Positions 7,588 through 16,123 of a DNA stretch of 64,000 bases are shown in pieces (the first letter of the stretch is position 1; each line of letters begins with the position of its first letter). The notes under the pieces were generated by a model that was given only the letters and a program-made list of their open reading frames with translations, did not search any database and had not been told where the DNA came from. This DNA comes from Candidatus Saccharimonadota bacterium (GTDB taxonomy: Bacteria; Patescibacteriota; Saccharimonadia; Saccharimonadales; UBA4665). Made by a program: the position numbers and the translations under genes. The DNA lies in contig PLTT01000002.1 in assembly GCA_003164595.1 (NCBI GenBank), positions 19,437 through 83,436 of the forward strand. The letters run 5' to 3'.

Positions 7588-8595
7588 TCAATATCTATTT
7601 TCATGTATGGCTACTATTTCAGGCACTAATAAGCTTGGATCATGCCTTATCAAACTCCTACTATGTACTAGAGGATCTCCACCCCTAAGCTGAACGATAT
7701 CTTTAGCTATAAGTGGTAGCCCGATAACCTTGTAATGCCGCTCATGCCGAGAGTCAGGCTGGTATTTAACCAGGTATTCCCCGTCGTGGGTATATTTGTC
7801 TAATAAATTCGAAGTCGGCACTTCGTTATTATAAAATACATAATCTAGTACCGGACTACCTATAAAACGTTCTATTTCAGAAGCAAAGTCATCGACGTCA
7901 TATCCATCAGTCTGTTTGGGCTTGGTCACTAAGTTACAAACATAGATTTTTTTGGCTTTGGACATTTTAAGTGTTTCGCCGACACCTTTGACGAGCAAGG
8001 CTGGGGCTAGTGAAGAATATAGGTCTCCCGGTGCCAGAACGATCACATCAGCATTAAGTAAAGCTTCCCGCGCCGCAGGGTCAATATCGGCATCAGGTTC
8101 AAGAGACAACGCCGGTCGGGGTTCTTTGCTTAAATCAGAGTGTTCGATTAAAGACTCTCCTTTTATGAGATGGTTTGAACTACTAAGAAAAACAAGGTGC
8201 GTATCTACAGTAGTAATCGGTATAACCTGTCCGGTTATTCGGAGTATCTTACTCGCAGTTTTAACAGCTTCGGAGAAACTGCCCGTTGATTTCTCGAGAG
8301 CACTGAGAAATATATTACCTAGCGCATGGCCCTGCAGACCTCCTTGATCAAATCGATAATTAAATAACTCCCTGAGTTCTGGAGCCTCACTGAGCGCTAC
8401 TAGGCACTGCCTAACATCACCAGGAGGCAAAACTCCAAGTTCATCTCTTAAAGTTCCACTCGAGCCGCCGCTATCGGCCATATTTACTAGAGCGGTTATG
8501 GAATTAAAACTGTGTTTGAAGTTCTGGAGCAAGTTAAAGCTACCCGTACCTCCCCCAATTACCACCAATTTAAGATTAGATTTTTGCATAGTCAT
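7588..8595 (-). CDS. yvcK: YvcK/CofD-like family protein (UDP-sugar-binding morphogenesis factor)
   Basis: Homologue of YvcK (GlmR), which in Bacillus binds UDP-GlcNAc and balances carbon flow into wall precursors. The Rossmann-like nucleotide loop IGGGTGSFNLL is at residues 13-23, followed by MADSGGSSGTLRDELGVLPPGDVRQCLVAL, a family hallmark given here only as key stretches (ADSGGSSG, PPGDVR). Later motifs are GHALGNIFLSAL and APGDLYSSLAPALLVKGV. Length 335 aa is typical. Two in-frame ATGs (8595 and 8589) are possible; a TACAAT hexamer ends 9 nt before the second. Confidence 0.9.
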   Translation of the reverse strand: MTMQKSNLKLVVIGGGTGSFNLLQNFKHSFNSITALVNMADSGGSSGTLRDELGVLPPGDVRQCLVALSEAPELRELFNYRFDQGGLQGHALGNIFLSALEKSTGSFSEAVKTASKILRITGQVIPITTVDTHLVFLSSSNHLIKGESLIEHSDLSKEPRPALSLEPDADIDPAAREALLNADVIVLAPGDLYSSLAPALLVKGVGETLKMSKAKKIYVCNLVTKPKQTDGYDVDDFASEIERFIGSPVLDYVFYNNEVPTSNLLDKYTHDGEYLVKYQPDSRHERHYKVIGLPLIAKDIVQLRGGDPLVHSRSLIRHDPSLLVPEIVAIHENRY

Positions 8596-8631
8596 AATAT
8601 TGTATCGTTCAGCGACATTAGATTAATAGAA

Positions 8632-9186
8632 TTAACTCTTGGGCTTTTTACGGTAGCTTCTGTAAGCCAGATCTCTGCGAAAACTGTCTAATTTGACAAT
8701 GTAGCTCTCGTATCGGTTGTAAAGCTGGGAATAGTGCCCGCTTGGGGCCAAAATGTGCAATAAACGTCCCTTAGCCTCCAGGTATTCAACGAGTGAATAG
8801 AAATCACCGTCACCTGAGACAATAATCGCCTTATCATAGTTGCTCATTTCTTTCATAGCCCAGAGCACTAGGTCGGCGTCAATATTTCCTTTTACTGGCT
8901 TCTTGTCCTCAGCAGCGATCTTTGGGTCAACCTCTTGCCGCGGCTTAGTAGTGTCAAATGTCGGCTTTAATACTACCATGTATCCAGCATCATGCATCTG
9001 ATCGTATAAATTCTCGTTCTCTGGGATGTAGCCAATGAACATAAAAGCTTTAGTGACACCATATTGGTCGGCAAGAAAATTACGGAATTTCCGCCAATCA
9101 ATCTTCCACCCAAACTTTTGGACGCTAATATTCAAGTTCTGACTGTCGATAAAGGCATAGACTCTCGGTGGTCTTGTTTCTGTCAT
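8632..9186 (-). CDS. NYN-domain ribonuclease-like protein (LabA/DUF88 type)
   Basis: PIN-like NYN domain of 184 aa. Expected acidic metal-binding residues are visible in the right order: YAFIDSQNL near the N-terminus (Asp in the first strand), NIDADLVLWAM, and IIVSGDGDFYSLVEYL. Such proteins are metal-dependent RNases or RNA-processing factors; no substrate can be assigned. It lies between yvcK and glyS. A TATTAT hexamer ends 6 nt before its ATG, so it may begin a leaderless transcript. Confidence 0.8.
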   Translation of the reverse strand: MTETRPPRVYAFIDSQNLNISVQKFGWKIDWRKFRNFLADQYGVTKAFMFIGYIPENENLYDQMHDAGYMVVLKPTFDTTKPRQEVDPKIAAEDKKPVKGNIDADLVLWAMKEMSNYDKAIIVSGDGDFYSLVEYLEAKGRLLHILAPSGHYSQLYNRYESYIVKLDSFRRDLAYRSYRKKPKS

Positions 9187-9192
9187 GACTTT

Positions 9193-9198
9193 ATAATA
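9193..9198 (-). promoter_or_regulatory. Putative -10 hexamer of the NYN gene
   Basis: TATTAT on the minus strand, 6 nt before the ATG at 9186. The spacing predicts a leaderless mRNA. Confidence 0.35.
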
Positions 9199-9258
9199 AC
9201 ACGAGTTGATAACGGAATGGATATAACAAAGTTAATCTGTTAAACATAAAACTAAGCC

Positions 9259-10575
9259 CTAAATTTGCAAGGAAGACTTGAGTGTATCAATTATTTGTTC
9301 AATTGGCACACGCTGTTGTGTGGTCGTGTCTCGATCTCGCAATGTCACGCAATTGTCTTGTAGCGTCTCAAAATCAATTGTTACGCAGTAAGGTGTACCA
9401 ATCTCGTCCTGTCTTCGGTAGCGCTTGCCGATGTTGCCGTTATCATCCCAAGCAACCTGGCCAAATTCTTCTCGGAGAGTTTTATATATCTCCCGAGCTT
9501 TGTCGGTTAACTCCGGCTTGTTCTTCAGTAGCGGGAATACTGCCACCTTAATAGGAGCAAGGTGTTTTGGTAGTTGCAGATAATTGCGCGTTTCGCCGTT
9601 AACTTCATCGGCCTTATAGGAATTAGCTAGTACGGCCAAGAGATATCTATCAACGCCAAAAGTTGGCTCAATAACGTGAGGGATAAATGCTTCTTTACCG
9701 TCTTTTGGTCTATATTCAAGATTCTTACCGGACTTGTCCTGATGATTCTTCAGATCAAAATCTGTTCTATAGGCCAATCCGCCGATTTCATCAAAACCAA
9801 GAGTCGGAAAATCATAGTAAAAATCTATAGTCCGTTTGCTATAGTGCGCCCTATCTTCCTCTGAAACTTCAACTTCTTTGATGCGATCTTTATCCAGACC
9901 GATTCTTTCGCACCAACCATGAATTTCATTACGCCACTTTTCAAAGTAGTCTTCCCATTCTGACTCGTGGATAAAATACTCAAATTCCATCAGTTCAAGC
10001 TCCCTGACTCGAAATATAAAGTCCCTCGGGGCAATCTCATTACGAAAAGCGCGGCCCACCTGAGCAATTCCAAAGGGCAAATCAGGATAAAAAGTATCAA
10101 TAATATTCTTATAGTCGACGAACATACCCTGAGCTAGTTCTGGGCGCAAATAGGTTAAAGAATTATCATCCTCAAGCGGCCCAACATTTGTCTTGAACAT
10201 TAAGTTAAACTTGCGAGGCTCACCAAAGGTATTCTCCTTGCCACAAGATGGGCATTTAGAGGTGTCAATCTTATCAGCACGAAACCTATTGTGGCAATTG
10301 TTGCACTCGACCAGCGGATCCGTGAAGGTATCAACATGTCCACTTGCCTGCCAAACCTTAGGATTCATTATGATGGCTGAATCTATTAGATAAATATCAT
10401 CACGACTATCAACAAAGTAATTTAGCCATTCGTCGATAATATTTCGCTTAAGCTGTGCGCCCAATGGGCCGTAGTCCCATGTGCCTGCCAGGCCGCCATA
10501 TATCTCACTACCCTGGTAAATAAAGCCACGGCGCTTACACAGACTGACAATTTCTTCTAGTTTTACGCTACTCAT
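9259..10575 (-). CDS. glyS: Glycyl-tRNA synthetase, single-chain class II type
   Basis: Charges tRNA-Gly. The 438 aa protein has the dimeric (alpha2) type architecture, not the bacterial GlyQ/GlyS tetramer. Motif 1 surrounds YGPLGAQLKRNI. A zinc ribbon is seen as CNNCHNRF then CPSCGKEN (about 92-116). RPELAQGMFVDYKNI and GRAFRNEIAPRDFIFRVRE mark motif 2, and the C-terminal anticodon-binding domain contains the VAVFPLL and GKRYRRQDEIGTPYC stretches. TATAAT ends 9 nt before the ATG, and an AGGATC in between could act as a weak ribosome site. Confidence 0.95.
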   Translation of the reverse strand: MSSVKLEEIVSLCKRRGFIYQGSEIYGGLAGTWDYGPLGAQLKRNIIDEWLNYFVDSRDDIYLIDSAIIMNPKVWQASGHVDTFTDPLVECNNCHNRFRADKIDTSKCPSCGKENTFGEPRKFNLMFKTNVGPLEDDNSLTYLRPELAQGMFVDYKNIIDTFYPDLPFGIAQVGRAFRNEIAPRDFIFRVRELELMEFEYFIHESEWEDYFEKWRNEIHGWCERIGLDKDRIKEVEVSEEDRAHYSKRTIDFYYDFPTLGFDEIGGLAYRTDFDLKNHQDKSGKNLEYRPKDGKEAFIPHVIEPTFGVDRYLLAVLANSYKADEVNGETRNYLQLPKHLAPIKVAVFPLLKNKPELTDKAREIYKTLREEFGQVAWDDNGNIGKRYRRQDEIGTPYCVTIDFETLQDNCVTLRDRDTTTQQRVPIEQIIDTLKSSLQI

Positions 10576-10585
10576 TTGATCCTGA

Positions 10586-11278
10586 TTATATCTGAATATA
10601 GGTTTTAAGCATAGTCTGTGTGAGAGGTGCTATTTCATCGATCAGCTGGTTAATGCCCTCTATCCTCTGTAATTTTTCTGGAGGTCTGCCCTCGAAACCG
10701 AGTCTTAGGAACTTGATGTGGTTGGCATTAAATTGCCCCAAACCAATTTCTGTAAACGTCATCGAATCAAAGTCAAAGTCATACACAATATTGGCGTTCA
10801 ACTTATTGCCAGAGGCATCGCTCAATAGGTTTGGGCTTCGTCCGCCAAGCCTTAGAATCTGCATCGCAAACCATGATTGCACCAAAGCCAGACTAATCCC
10901 TGTCTCATTCAGTGCCTCAAAAGTCTGCTCAAGTAGCAAAAAATAGTCTTCATCAACTTCATCCTCTGTTAACTTGTGTATCTGCTTAATGAATTCATAG
11001 GCTGCCATTGTTCGGACTAGATCTTTCACTATAACATCATAGTGCTTAATCAGCCTCGTACTGGTTAATGTGCTAAGCTCTCCCCGACCTCTTATAAAAC
11101 CAATATCGCTGACACTTAATAGTTCTATTCCGCCAGCCATTTTAGATTTGATTTTACGAACACCTTTAGCAATAACATGTACTTTGCCGTAGTCGGGGGT
11201 TAGAAACGTAAGAATACGATCGGCCTCACTAAAATCAGTTCGGCTGAGAATAATACCCTTTGTCTGGAGTTTTTTCAT
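10586..11278 (-). CDS. recO: DNA repair protein RecO
   Basis: Recombination mediator that helps load RecA on SSB-coated gaps. The N-terminal OB-fold is recognisable from TKGIILSRTDFSEADRILTFLT and GKVHVIAKGVRK, followed by a helical region. The Cys-type zinc finger found in many RecO proteins is absent. At 230 aa it is slightly short. The ATG overlaps the stop of the receiver-like gene upstream by 4 nt, so the two are translationally coupled, an odd pairing. Confidence 0.87.
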   Translation of the reverse strand: MKKLQTKGIILSRTDFSEADRILTFLTPDYGKVHVIAKGVRKIKSKMAGGIELLSVSDIGFIRGRGELSTLTSTRLIKHYDVIVKDLVRTMAAYEFIKQIHKLTEDEVDEDYFLLLEQTFEALNETGISLALVQSWFAMQILRLGGRSPNLLSDASGNKLNANIVYDFDFDSMTFTEIGLGQFNANHIKFLRLGFEGRPPEKLQRIEGINQLIDEIAPLTQTMLKTYIQI

Positions 11279-11670
11279 GAGTTTAGTGCCGGCGATGCTT
11301 TTAAAACATTATCTATTGTTCTTAAAAGCTCAGTCAGTGATGTCTGTGGTTTATAAAGATAGTTATTAATACCTATTTCTTTGTATAAAACTTCGTTTTG
11401 AGCAAACTCACTCGGAGGCACGATGCTGTTAACCACGACTGGTATAGTCTGCCATTCTGGGTAAGACCGTAACTCATATAGAAACTCCACGCCATTGTGC
11501 TTAACTAGTTGCAACTCCATGACAATTAGGTCTGGTCGGAGTTTATCTGAAACCGTTATGGCATTCTGGGCATCATGAGTAACACTGACGTCGTAGCCAG
11601 CCTGCTTAAACGCATCTTTGTAGATCTGAGCAAGGATACGATTCGGTTCAATTAGTAATATTCGCGCCAT
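11275..11670 (-). CDS. Receiver-domain protein lacking the phospho-acceptor aspartate
   Basis: A 131 aa single-domain CheY-like protein. The fold is intact (LLIEPNRILAQIYKDAF at the start, conserved Lys107 in YLYKP), but the key acidic residues have changed. The phospho-acceptor position, in DLIVMELQL, is Glu52 instead of Asp, and the usual N-terminal acidic pair is Glu8-Pro9. Ser82 occupies the switch Thr/Ser position. Glutamate there can mimic a phosphorylated state, so it may be constitutively active or purely a docking protein. It lies next to a kinase-like gene (11681-12418) that has lost its histidine. No DNA-binding domain is present. Confidence 0.85.
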   Translation of the reverse strand: MARILLIEPNRILAQIYKDAFKQAGYDVSVTHDAQNAITVSDKLRPDLIVMELQLVKHNGVEFLYELRSYPEWQTIPVVVNSIVPPSEFAQNEVLYKEIGINNYLYKPQTSLTELLRTIDNVLKASPALNS

Positions 11671-11680
11671 AAAAACCTAT

Positions 11681-12418
11681 TTAGATAAATTGTAGCTGGC
11701 GGCTAGGCTGAAGTATAGCAGCAAGCCCACTCTGCCTGTGATAACGAATTGTTTTAAGCTCTGCCGACATAGCTTGCAATAATTTACGCGCAATGAATAG
11801 TCCGGCAGCACTGCTAGAGGATAGCTGATTAAAAGGCTGTCTAGCCCTATTGTTGTGTAGCTCATAGGCTCGGCGAAGCTGTTTTAGTGAGATAACTTCC
11901 GAGTCACTATATATCCCGGCAACAATGCCTTCCCGAACATGATGCGTAGCAAGTGTTAAGATTCGTTTCTCACCAGTCTCAACTGCCGGCGTCTGGGCTT
12001 CTATGTAGGCTGTACTCAAACTCAAAAGCGCGCTAGTAAGAGCTGGTTTATTGGCCATAACAGGCATGTGACTACCGGCTAAGTCAAGCCTCAAGCTCAC
12101 GTCGTAACGCCGGGCTATGTCATTCAAGCTTTGAGCGACATCATAAAGTGTTGAGCTAGTCGAAACTGGCTCGAGCTCGAGTACTTGTTGATTCTCGGCA
12201 ATTTGCAAGCCAAGTAGATAGCTGTCAACCAATTCTAGTGCCGAGGTTGCTGTAGTCTGAATAGAACGCAGGGATTCAGTAGAGGTATCGTGAGTCATCA
12301 GGGCGAGCTCAGTCCTTCGAGCAATATACATTAGGGGTAGCTTTAACTCTTCGGCTACACCGTTTAGAAGTGCCTGATAATCAGGTGAAACTTGGTAATT
12401 TGTTACCGACGCTTTCAA
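11681..12418 (-). CDS. Degenerate histidine-kinase-like protein without phospho-acceptor histidine
   Basis: A 245 aa soluble protein with the outline of HisKA plus HATPase domains. The H-box region reads VAEELKLPLMYI at residues 21-32, where an active kinase has SHELRTPL; the histidine is Glu23. The N-box lacks its Asn (ALTSALLSLSTAY). A remnant of the G2 box is seen as SSSAAGLFIARKLLQAM near residue 203, with the GTGLGL glycines mostly lost. Catalysis is unlikely. The start is TTG at 12418 with GAGGGT seven bases upstream. With the aspartate-less receiver downstream it forms a matched degenerate pair. Confidence 0.75.
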   Translation of the reverse strand: MKASVTNYQVSPDYQALLNGVAEELKLPLMYIARRTELALMTHDTSTESLRSIQTTATSALELVDSYLLGLQIAENQQVLELEPVSTSSTLYDVAQSLNDIARRYDVSLRLDLAGSHMPVMANKPALTSALLSLSTAYIEAQTPAVETGEKRILTLATHHVREGIVAGIYSDSEVISLKQLRRAYELHNNRARQPFNQLSSSSAAGLFIARKLLQAMSAELKTIRYHRQSGLAAILQPSRQLQFI

Positions 12419-12461
12419 AGATTTACCCTCGCCAACTTACCTCCAAATTATAGCACGCGTC

Positions 12462-13130
12462 CTATGGCAAGAAAGAAAGATTGGGCAAAATTAGGCTATT
12501 AAAATTACTCTCGTATTGAGTAGACTCTGTCCAGACCTGTAGGGTGGTGTTTCTGAGTGGCAAAATAATCATTATCCCATTCGTTACATTGGTCGCAATG
12601 TTGCCGACAACCTTCACTCCAACAACACTTGGGACTTTAGGTAATGAATATGGCGTTACTGTTACCTTCCCGGCCGTAGCAAGAGAAGTAAACTGGCTTA
12701 ATACCTGATCATAGCTCGTAGAATTGATCTGCACCCTTAGCGCAAAAGCATTTGCCACATTAGTAGTATCCGGAACATAGCCAGGCTGAAAATAGCCATT
12801 TACAGGGGTAGAGGTGTCCGTGTTATTAGCAATTATGTAGGCGCTGTAGGTCTTGGGATAGTAAATCGTAACCGTTCCATAAGCCTCCGGGCCAATATAG
12901 GCCTGAAGCGGCTGCATGACCTCAGCAGCAAATTGTTTTTGATCTGCTTGAGATTGTTGCTGCTTGGCTGTGGCTACGGCGCTAGCTACTAGCAGATCGC
13001 TTTGGGTTTTATATTTATGCTCACCGTTATAAAGGACTACGCCGACACAAACGGCTACAACGAATAATATAAATAACAGTATAGAGAAAATCGATAATAG
13101 GCTTATTGCGCCACGCTGATCGTGCTTCAT
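12462..13130 (-). CDS. Single-pass membrane protein of unknown function
   Basis: A 222 aa protein I do not recognise. A short basic N-terminus (MKHDQRGAIS) precedes one strong membrane helix (about 10-33). A short Lys/Gln-rich helix (about 38-70) then leads into an extracytoplasmic beta-rich domain with TVTIYYPKTYSAYII. The start is placed at the ATG at 13130; a longer frame to 13271 would overlap the upstream methyltransferase gene. The YYP element loosely recalls the small membrane proteins at 47540 and 60510, but the similarity is too short to claim homology. Confidence 0.6.
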   Translation of the reverse strand: MKHDQRGAISLLSIFSILLFILFVVAVCVGVVLYNGEHKYKTQSDLLVASAVATAKQQQSQADQKQFAAEVMQPLQAYIGPEAYGTVTIYYPKTYSAYIIANNTDTSTPVNGYFQPGYVPDTTNVANAFALRVQINSTSYDQVLSQFTSLATAGKVTVTPYSLPKVPSVVGVKVVGNIATNVTNGIMIILPLRNTTLQVWTESTQYESNFNSLILPNLSFLP

Positions 13131-13170
13131 AATGCTAATGTTAACTGATTTGTACCTGTTAGTAAAGAGA

Positions 13171-13680
13171 TCACTCGGGACTTTTAGTAGAAACTCCAAA
13201 ATGATATAAAAACAGCCCGTTTTGTTTTTTAACAAATTTACGACCTGGTATTTCAAAAGTATAGCTAACAAGGTTCAGCGGTTTTTCAACTTCGGCTACA
13301 ATTTTTTTATCAAGTTTAGTCATATATCGATCCAATAGAAAGGTATATATCCCATCAGCTTGACTAGTTGATATATGCCAAAAATTCCGCCAGCGTATCT
13401 TGATTAATTTCCGCTGAGGCCAACAGGCCAATTTGCTATAGATCACCAGAAGAGGGTTAAGCTCGTATCCTATCGAATTAACTCCTCGACGAGCGGCCTC
13501 CCTTAGAATCCGACCATCACCACTTCCCAACTCGATTAGCAATTGCCCCGGTTTAAGCGATAGAAGGTCTAGGGCTTCCCTCTGTTGCTTTTTCAAAGTC
13601 GGCAAATACGGTGCTCCAAAAAGTAATACGCCCGAAAAGGCTAATAGAAATAAACAAATAACTACTAATATCCAAAACAT
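13171..13680 (-). CDS. Membrane-tethered SAM-dependent methyltransferase-like protein
   Basis: A 169 aa protein. A hydrophobic N-terminal anchor (about 1-25) is joined to a compact Rossmann methyltransferase core. Motif I is LIELGSGDGRILREA (about 48-62), followed by GYELNPLLV, whose acidic residue would bind the SAM ribose. The region after strand 4 is short and a clear catalytic motif is not visible, so substrate and even activity are uncertain. It overlaps the xseB stop by one base. Confidence 0.7.
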   Translation of the reverse strand: MFWILVVICLFLLAFSGVLLFGAPYLPTLKKQQREALDLLSLKPGQLLIELGSGDGRILREAARRGVNSIGYELNPLLVIYSKLACWPQRKLIKIRWRNFWHISTSQADGIYTFLLDRYMTKLDKKIVAEVEKPLNLVSYTFEIPGRKFVKKQNGLFLYHFGVSTKSPE

Positions 13681-13889
13681 TAAATTTCCTTATCAGCCCA
13701 CTGCTTTGTCAAAATCTTTATTTCATTACGGGTATTATCTAGATAATCTTGAAGTTGGTTTATCAACTTATCGCTCTCTTTGTACAGCCTGAGCGCATCA
13801 TCAATACTAGTGGTCGGATCTTCAAGTAAGGCGACTACCTTATCCAGCTCATCGCTCAATTCTTGGTAGGTCTTAGTAGTTTTCGTCAT
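13680..13889 (-). CDS. xseB: Exodeoxyribonuclease VII small subunit
   Basis: A 69 aa helical hairpin protein matching XseB: TYQELSDELDKVVALLEDPTTSIDDA then RLYKESDKLI. XseB wraps the long helices of XseA to form ExoVII, which degrades single-stranded DNA. It directly follows xseA with a one-base overlap, the usual order. Confidence 0.88.
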   Translation of the reverse strand: MTKTTKTYQELSDELDKVVALLEDPTTSIDDALRLYKESDKLINQLQDYLDNTRNEIKILTKQWADKEI

Positions 13890-15022
13890 TATTTCTCCTT
13901 ATTATTTAAAAAATTTGTATCTTCTATGATTACCAGCGCGTTACCATCTATTAGTTTGATCGTCGCTGAGTCACCCTTGGCAATATCATTTATGCTCCTG
14001 ACTATCTTTGTCCCTTTATATAAAATCGCAAAGCCTCTCCCAAGAGTCGTTTCTGGGTTCAATACCTGAATAAGTTTTCGCTGCTGAGTGAAACGGTCAA
14101 AATTTTGCTGGAATATTGAATTTAAACGGTAAACAATGCTGTCGTGTTGTCTAACCAGTGCCAGGCTCTCTTCATGCAGACGATTATTAAGGCCAGTCGT
14201 TAGTTGTCGTTGAAGTAACTTTAACCCGTTCAGGATCTGGCTCTTGTCAGGCACTAATAATTCTGCGGCATTACTCGGGGTACTGCCTCTCAGGTCAGCC
14301 GCCCTCTCAGCTAAGCTAATATCTCTTTCGTGCCCAATAGCAACCAACGTAGGTATTCGACTGGATGCCACGCTCCTGGTAACCCTCTCCGAGCTAAAGG
14401 CTTGTAAGTCCTCTAGACTGCCTCCTCCCCTGATTATCACAATAACGTCTGGGGGTCTGGCCTGTTGGTTAAATGCTTCTATGGCGTGATCCAATTGCTC
14501 TATAGCCTTCTCCCCCTGAACTTGAACGTCATGTAGCTGTATATTTAGTCCATTCCACCTTGCATTAATAATCTTCACGAAGTCACTGTAAGCGGCAGAT
14601 TCAGACGAAGTTATAAGACCAATACTTTGCGGGGGGAATGGTAGCACTCTCTTCCTTGCAGGGTTAAATAAACCTTCTTTATCTAATTTTGCCTCCAATA
14701 AACTGGCTGTTTTTTTAATAGCCCCCTCGCCTTTAGGGCTAATCTGCTGAAAGTTAAAGCTAAAGCCATACAGCGAATGAAGTCTCGGGGTACCGCTGAC
14801 CCTAACCAATATGCCATCTTCGAGTGGGCCGGGTAATGAATGAACAGACCCAAAACAACGCACTATTGCCTGATCATCTTTCAAATCAAAATAAACCCAA
14901 CGATTCTTGCTAATGCGAAAATTGGCTATTTCTCCAACAATTACGATATATGGATAAGCATATTCCAGCGTCTGATTTGTTAGACTAACGAATTCACTAA
15001 CACTAAATTCAAGCACCGGCAT
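13889..15022 (-). CDS. xseA: Exodeoxyribonuclease VII large subunit
   Basis: A 377 aa protein. The N-terminal OB-fold (EFSVSEFVSLTNQTLE, VVGEIANFR-like VGEIANFRIS) is followed by the nuclease domain with IIRGGGSLEDLQAF, GHERDISLAE and ADLRGSTPSNAAEL, all diagnostic of XseA, then a long helical tail that binds XseB. It is slightly shorter than E. coli XseA (456 aa), mainly in the coiled tail. Its start lies 14 nt inside the 15009-16070 gene. Confidence 0.93.
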   Translation of the reverse strand: MPVLEFSVSEFVSLTNQTLEYAYPYIVIVGEIANFRISKNRWVYFDLKDDQAIVRCFGSVHSLPGPLEDGILVRVSGTPRLHSLYGFSFNFQQISPKGEGAIKKTASLLEAKLDKEGLFNPARKRVLPFPPQSIGLITSSESAAYSDFVKIINARWNGLNIQLHDVQVQGEKAIEQLDHAIEAFNQQARPPDVIVIIRGGGSLEDLQAFSSERVTRSVASSRIPTLVAIGHERDISLAERAADLRGSTPSNAAELLVPDKSQILNGLKLLQRQLTTGLNNRLHEESLALVRQHDSIVYRLNSIFQQNFDRFTQQRKLIQVLNPETTLGRGFAILYKGTKIVRSINDIAKGDSATIKLIDGNALVIIEDTNFLNNKEK

Positions 15023-16070
15023 TACTGCCCTCTTTAGGCTGGCTCAATCTCCTATGGTAGAAATAATATCCGGGAGGTACTTGGATTAGAGTGTTGAGGA
15101 CTCTGTACATTATTACTACGGGGATGCTTAGACTGGCAGGAATCCCTGAAATGGCTAAAACCGCCGTCATGAGCGCCTCGTAGACTCCAATACCCCCCGG
15201 TAAAACCGATATGAACCCAGCGAAGTTGGCAACCGCATAAGCTAAGATTACCGCTCCAAGATTCACCCAATGACCAAATGCAATATATACGACATAAATA
15301 GCTAGAACCTCACTTAAATTGGCCAGTGTAGCGAATATAAAAGGGTTTTTAAGAGATTTGTAATTAGCATGTATGAGGCGGTAGTTATTATGTAACTCAT
15401 CGACAAGATTGCGCACTCTGTCCATTTTAATAGCATCCGCCCTCCCCGGTCTAAACAAATGTATTAAAGAATTTAGCATTTTGGTCACGAACGCGAATGT
15501 CGTATTAATTCGAGTCTTACTGCCAAGAATATATATAAACGCAAATGTCCCAATAACCAGCAAAGTCGATACCGAACTAGAAACAAGAATTGTCAAGTTG
15601 TTGACGTGGCCACCGATGGCCAAAAACAATAGACCCAAAATAAGAAGAACCTCGAATGATACAAGAACTATCATTAGTTTAAGCATTTGGACTAGAGATG
15701 CTTTGCCCCCTGTTATTTGATCAGTTTCTGACCTTAGGCGAACTCCGAAATACGAAACTCCAGAAATACCTGCACTCGGGAAAACACTGTTAATAAAATT
15801 CAGTTCCAGAGCAATCTTATACATAGATTTATAGCTAACGCTGTTCCCTAAAATCTTAAAAAGACTTTTGTACAGCCTTGCCTGGGCATCATAATTCCAT
15901 ATCTCAATCGGTATCAGAAGTAGTAAAGCCCAGCTATCAACTTTGCCAAGATTATCAAAAGTACCGGCAATTTCACCTCTCAAAACTACTACAAGAATTA
16001 CCAAGGCAGCTATCGTGATAATATTAATTATCATTTTCCAGTGCTGACGGAGATAGCTTGTCTTGGTCAT
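15009..16070 (-). CDS. UPF0104 / lysylphosphatidylglycerol-synthase-like membrane protein
   Basis: A 353 aa protein with about eight membrane segments. The pattern of the flippase-like half of MprF is visible: FINSVFPSAGISGVSYFGVRLR near residue 93 and FISVLPGGIGVYEALMTAVL near residue 285. There is no aminoacyl-transferase domain, so it more likely moves or binds a lipid (compare AglD and other UPF0104 proteins) than synthesises one. The ATG at 16070 is chosen over a TTG two codons upstream. A TATAAT ends 8 nt before it, divergent from the promoter of the next gene. Confidence 0.75.
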   Translation of the reverse strand: MTKTSYLRQHWKMIINIITIAALVILVVVLRGEIAGTFDNLGKVDSWALLLLIPIEIWNYDAQARLYKSLFKILGNSVSYKSMYKIALELNFINSVFPSAGISGVSYFGVRLRSETDQITGGKASLVQMLKLMIVLVSFEVLLILGLLFLAIGGHVNNLTILVSSSVSTLLVIGTFAFIYILGSKTRINTTFAFVTKMLNSLIHLFRPGRADAIKMDRVRNLVDELHNNYRLIHANYKSLKNPFIFATLANLSEVLAIYVVYIAFGHWVNLGAVILAYAVANFAGFISVLPGGIGVYEALMTAVLAISGIPASLSIPVVIMYRVLNTLIQVPPGYYFYHRRLSQPKEGSNAGA

Positions 16071-16078
16071 TAGCAATC

Positions 16079-16115
16079 ATTATACCGAAAAATTACCATG
16101 AAAGTCCTATATACT
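16079..16115. promoter_or_regulatory. Divergent promoter pair, both with -10 close to the start codon
   Basis: For the minus-strand gene, TATAAT (16079-16084) ends 8 nt before the ATG at 16070. For the plus-strand gene, TATACT (16110-16115) ends 8 nt before the ATG at 16124. Both predict leaderless or nearly leaderless mRNAs from a 53 bp intergenic region. Confidence 0.55.
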
Positions 16116-16123
16116 ATTATCAT

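Noticed and set aside
12462..13130. Third member of the YYP small membrane family
   Set aside because: Only the short IYYPK stretch and one TM are shared; order and the rest of the outside domain differ.
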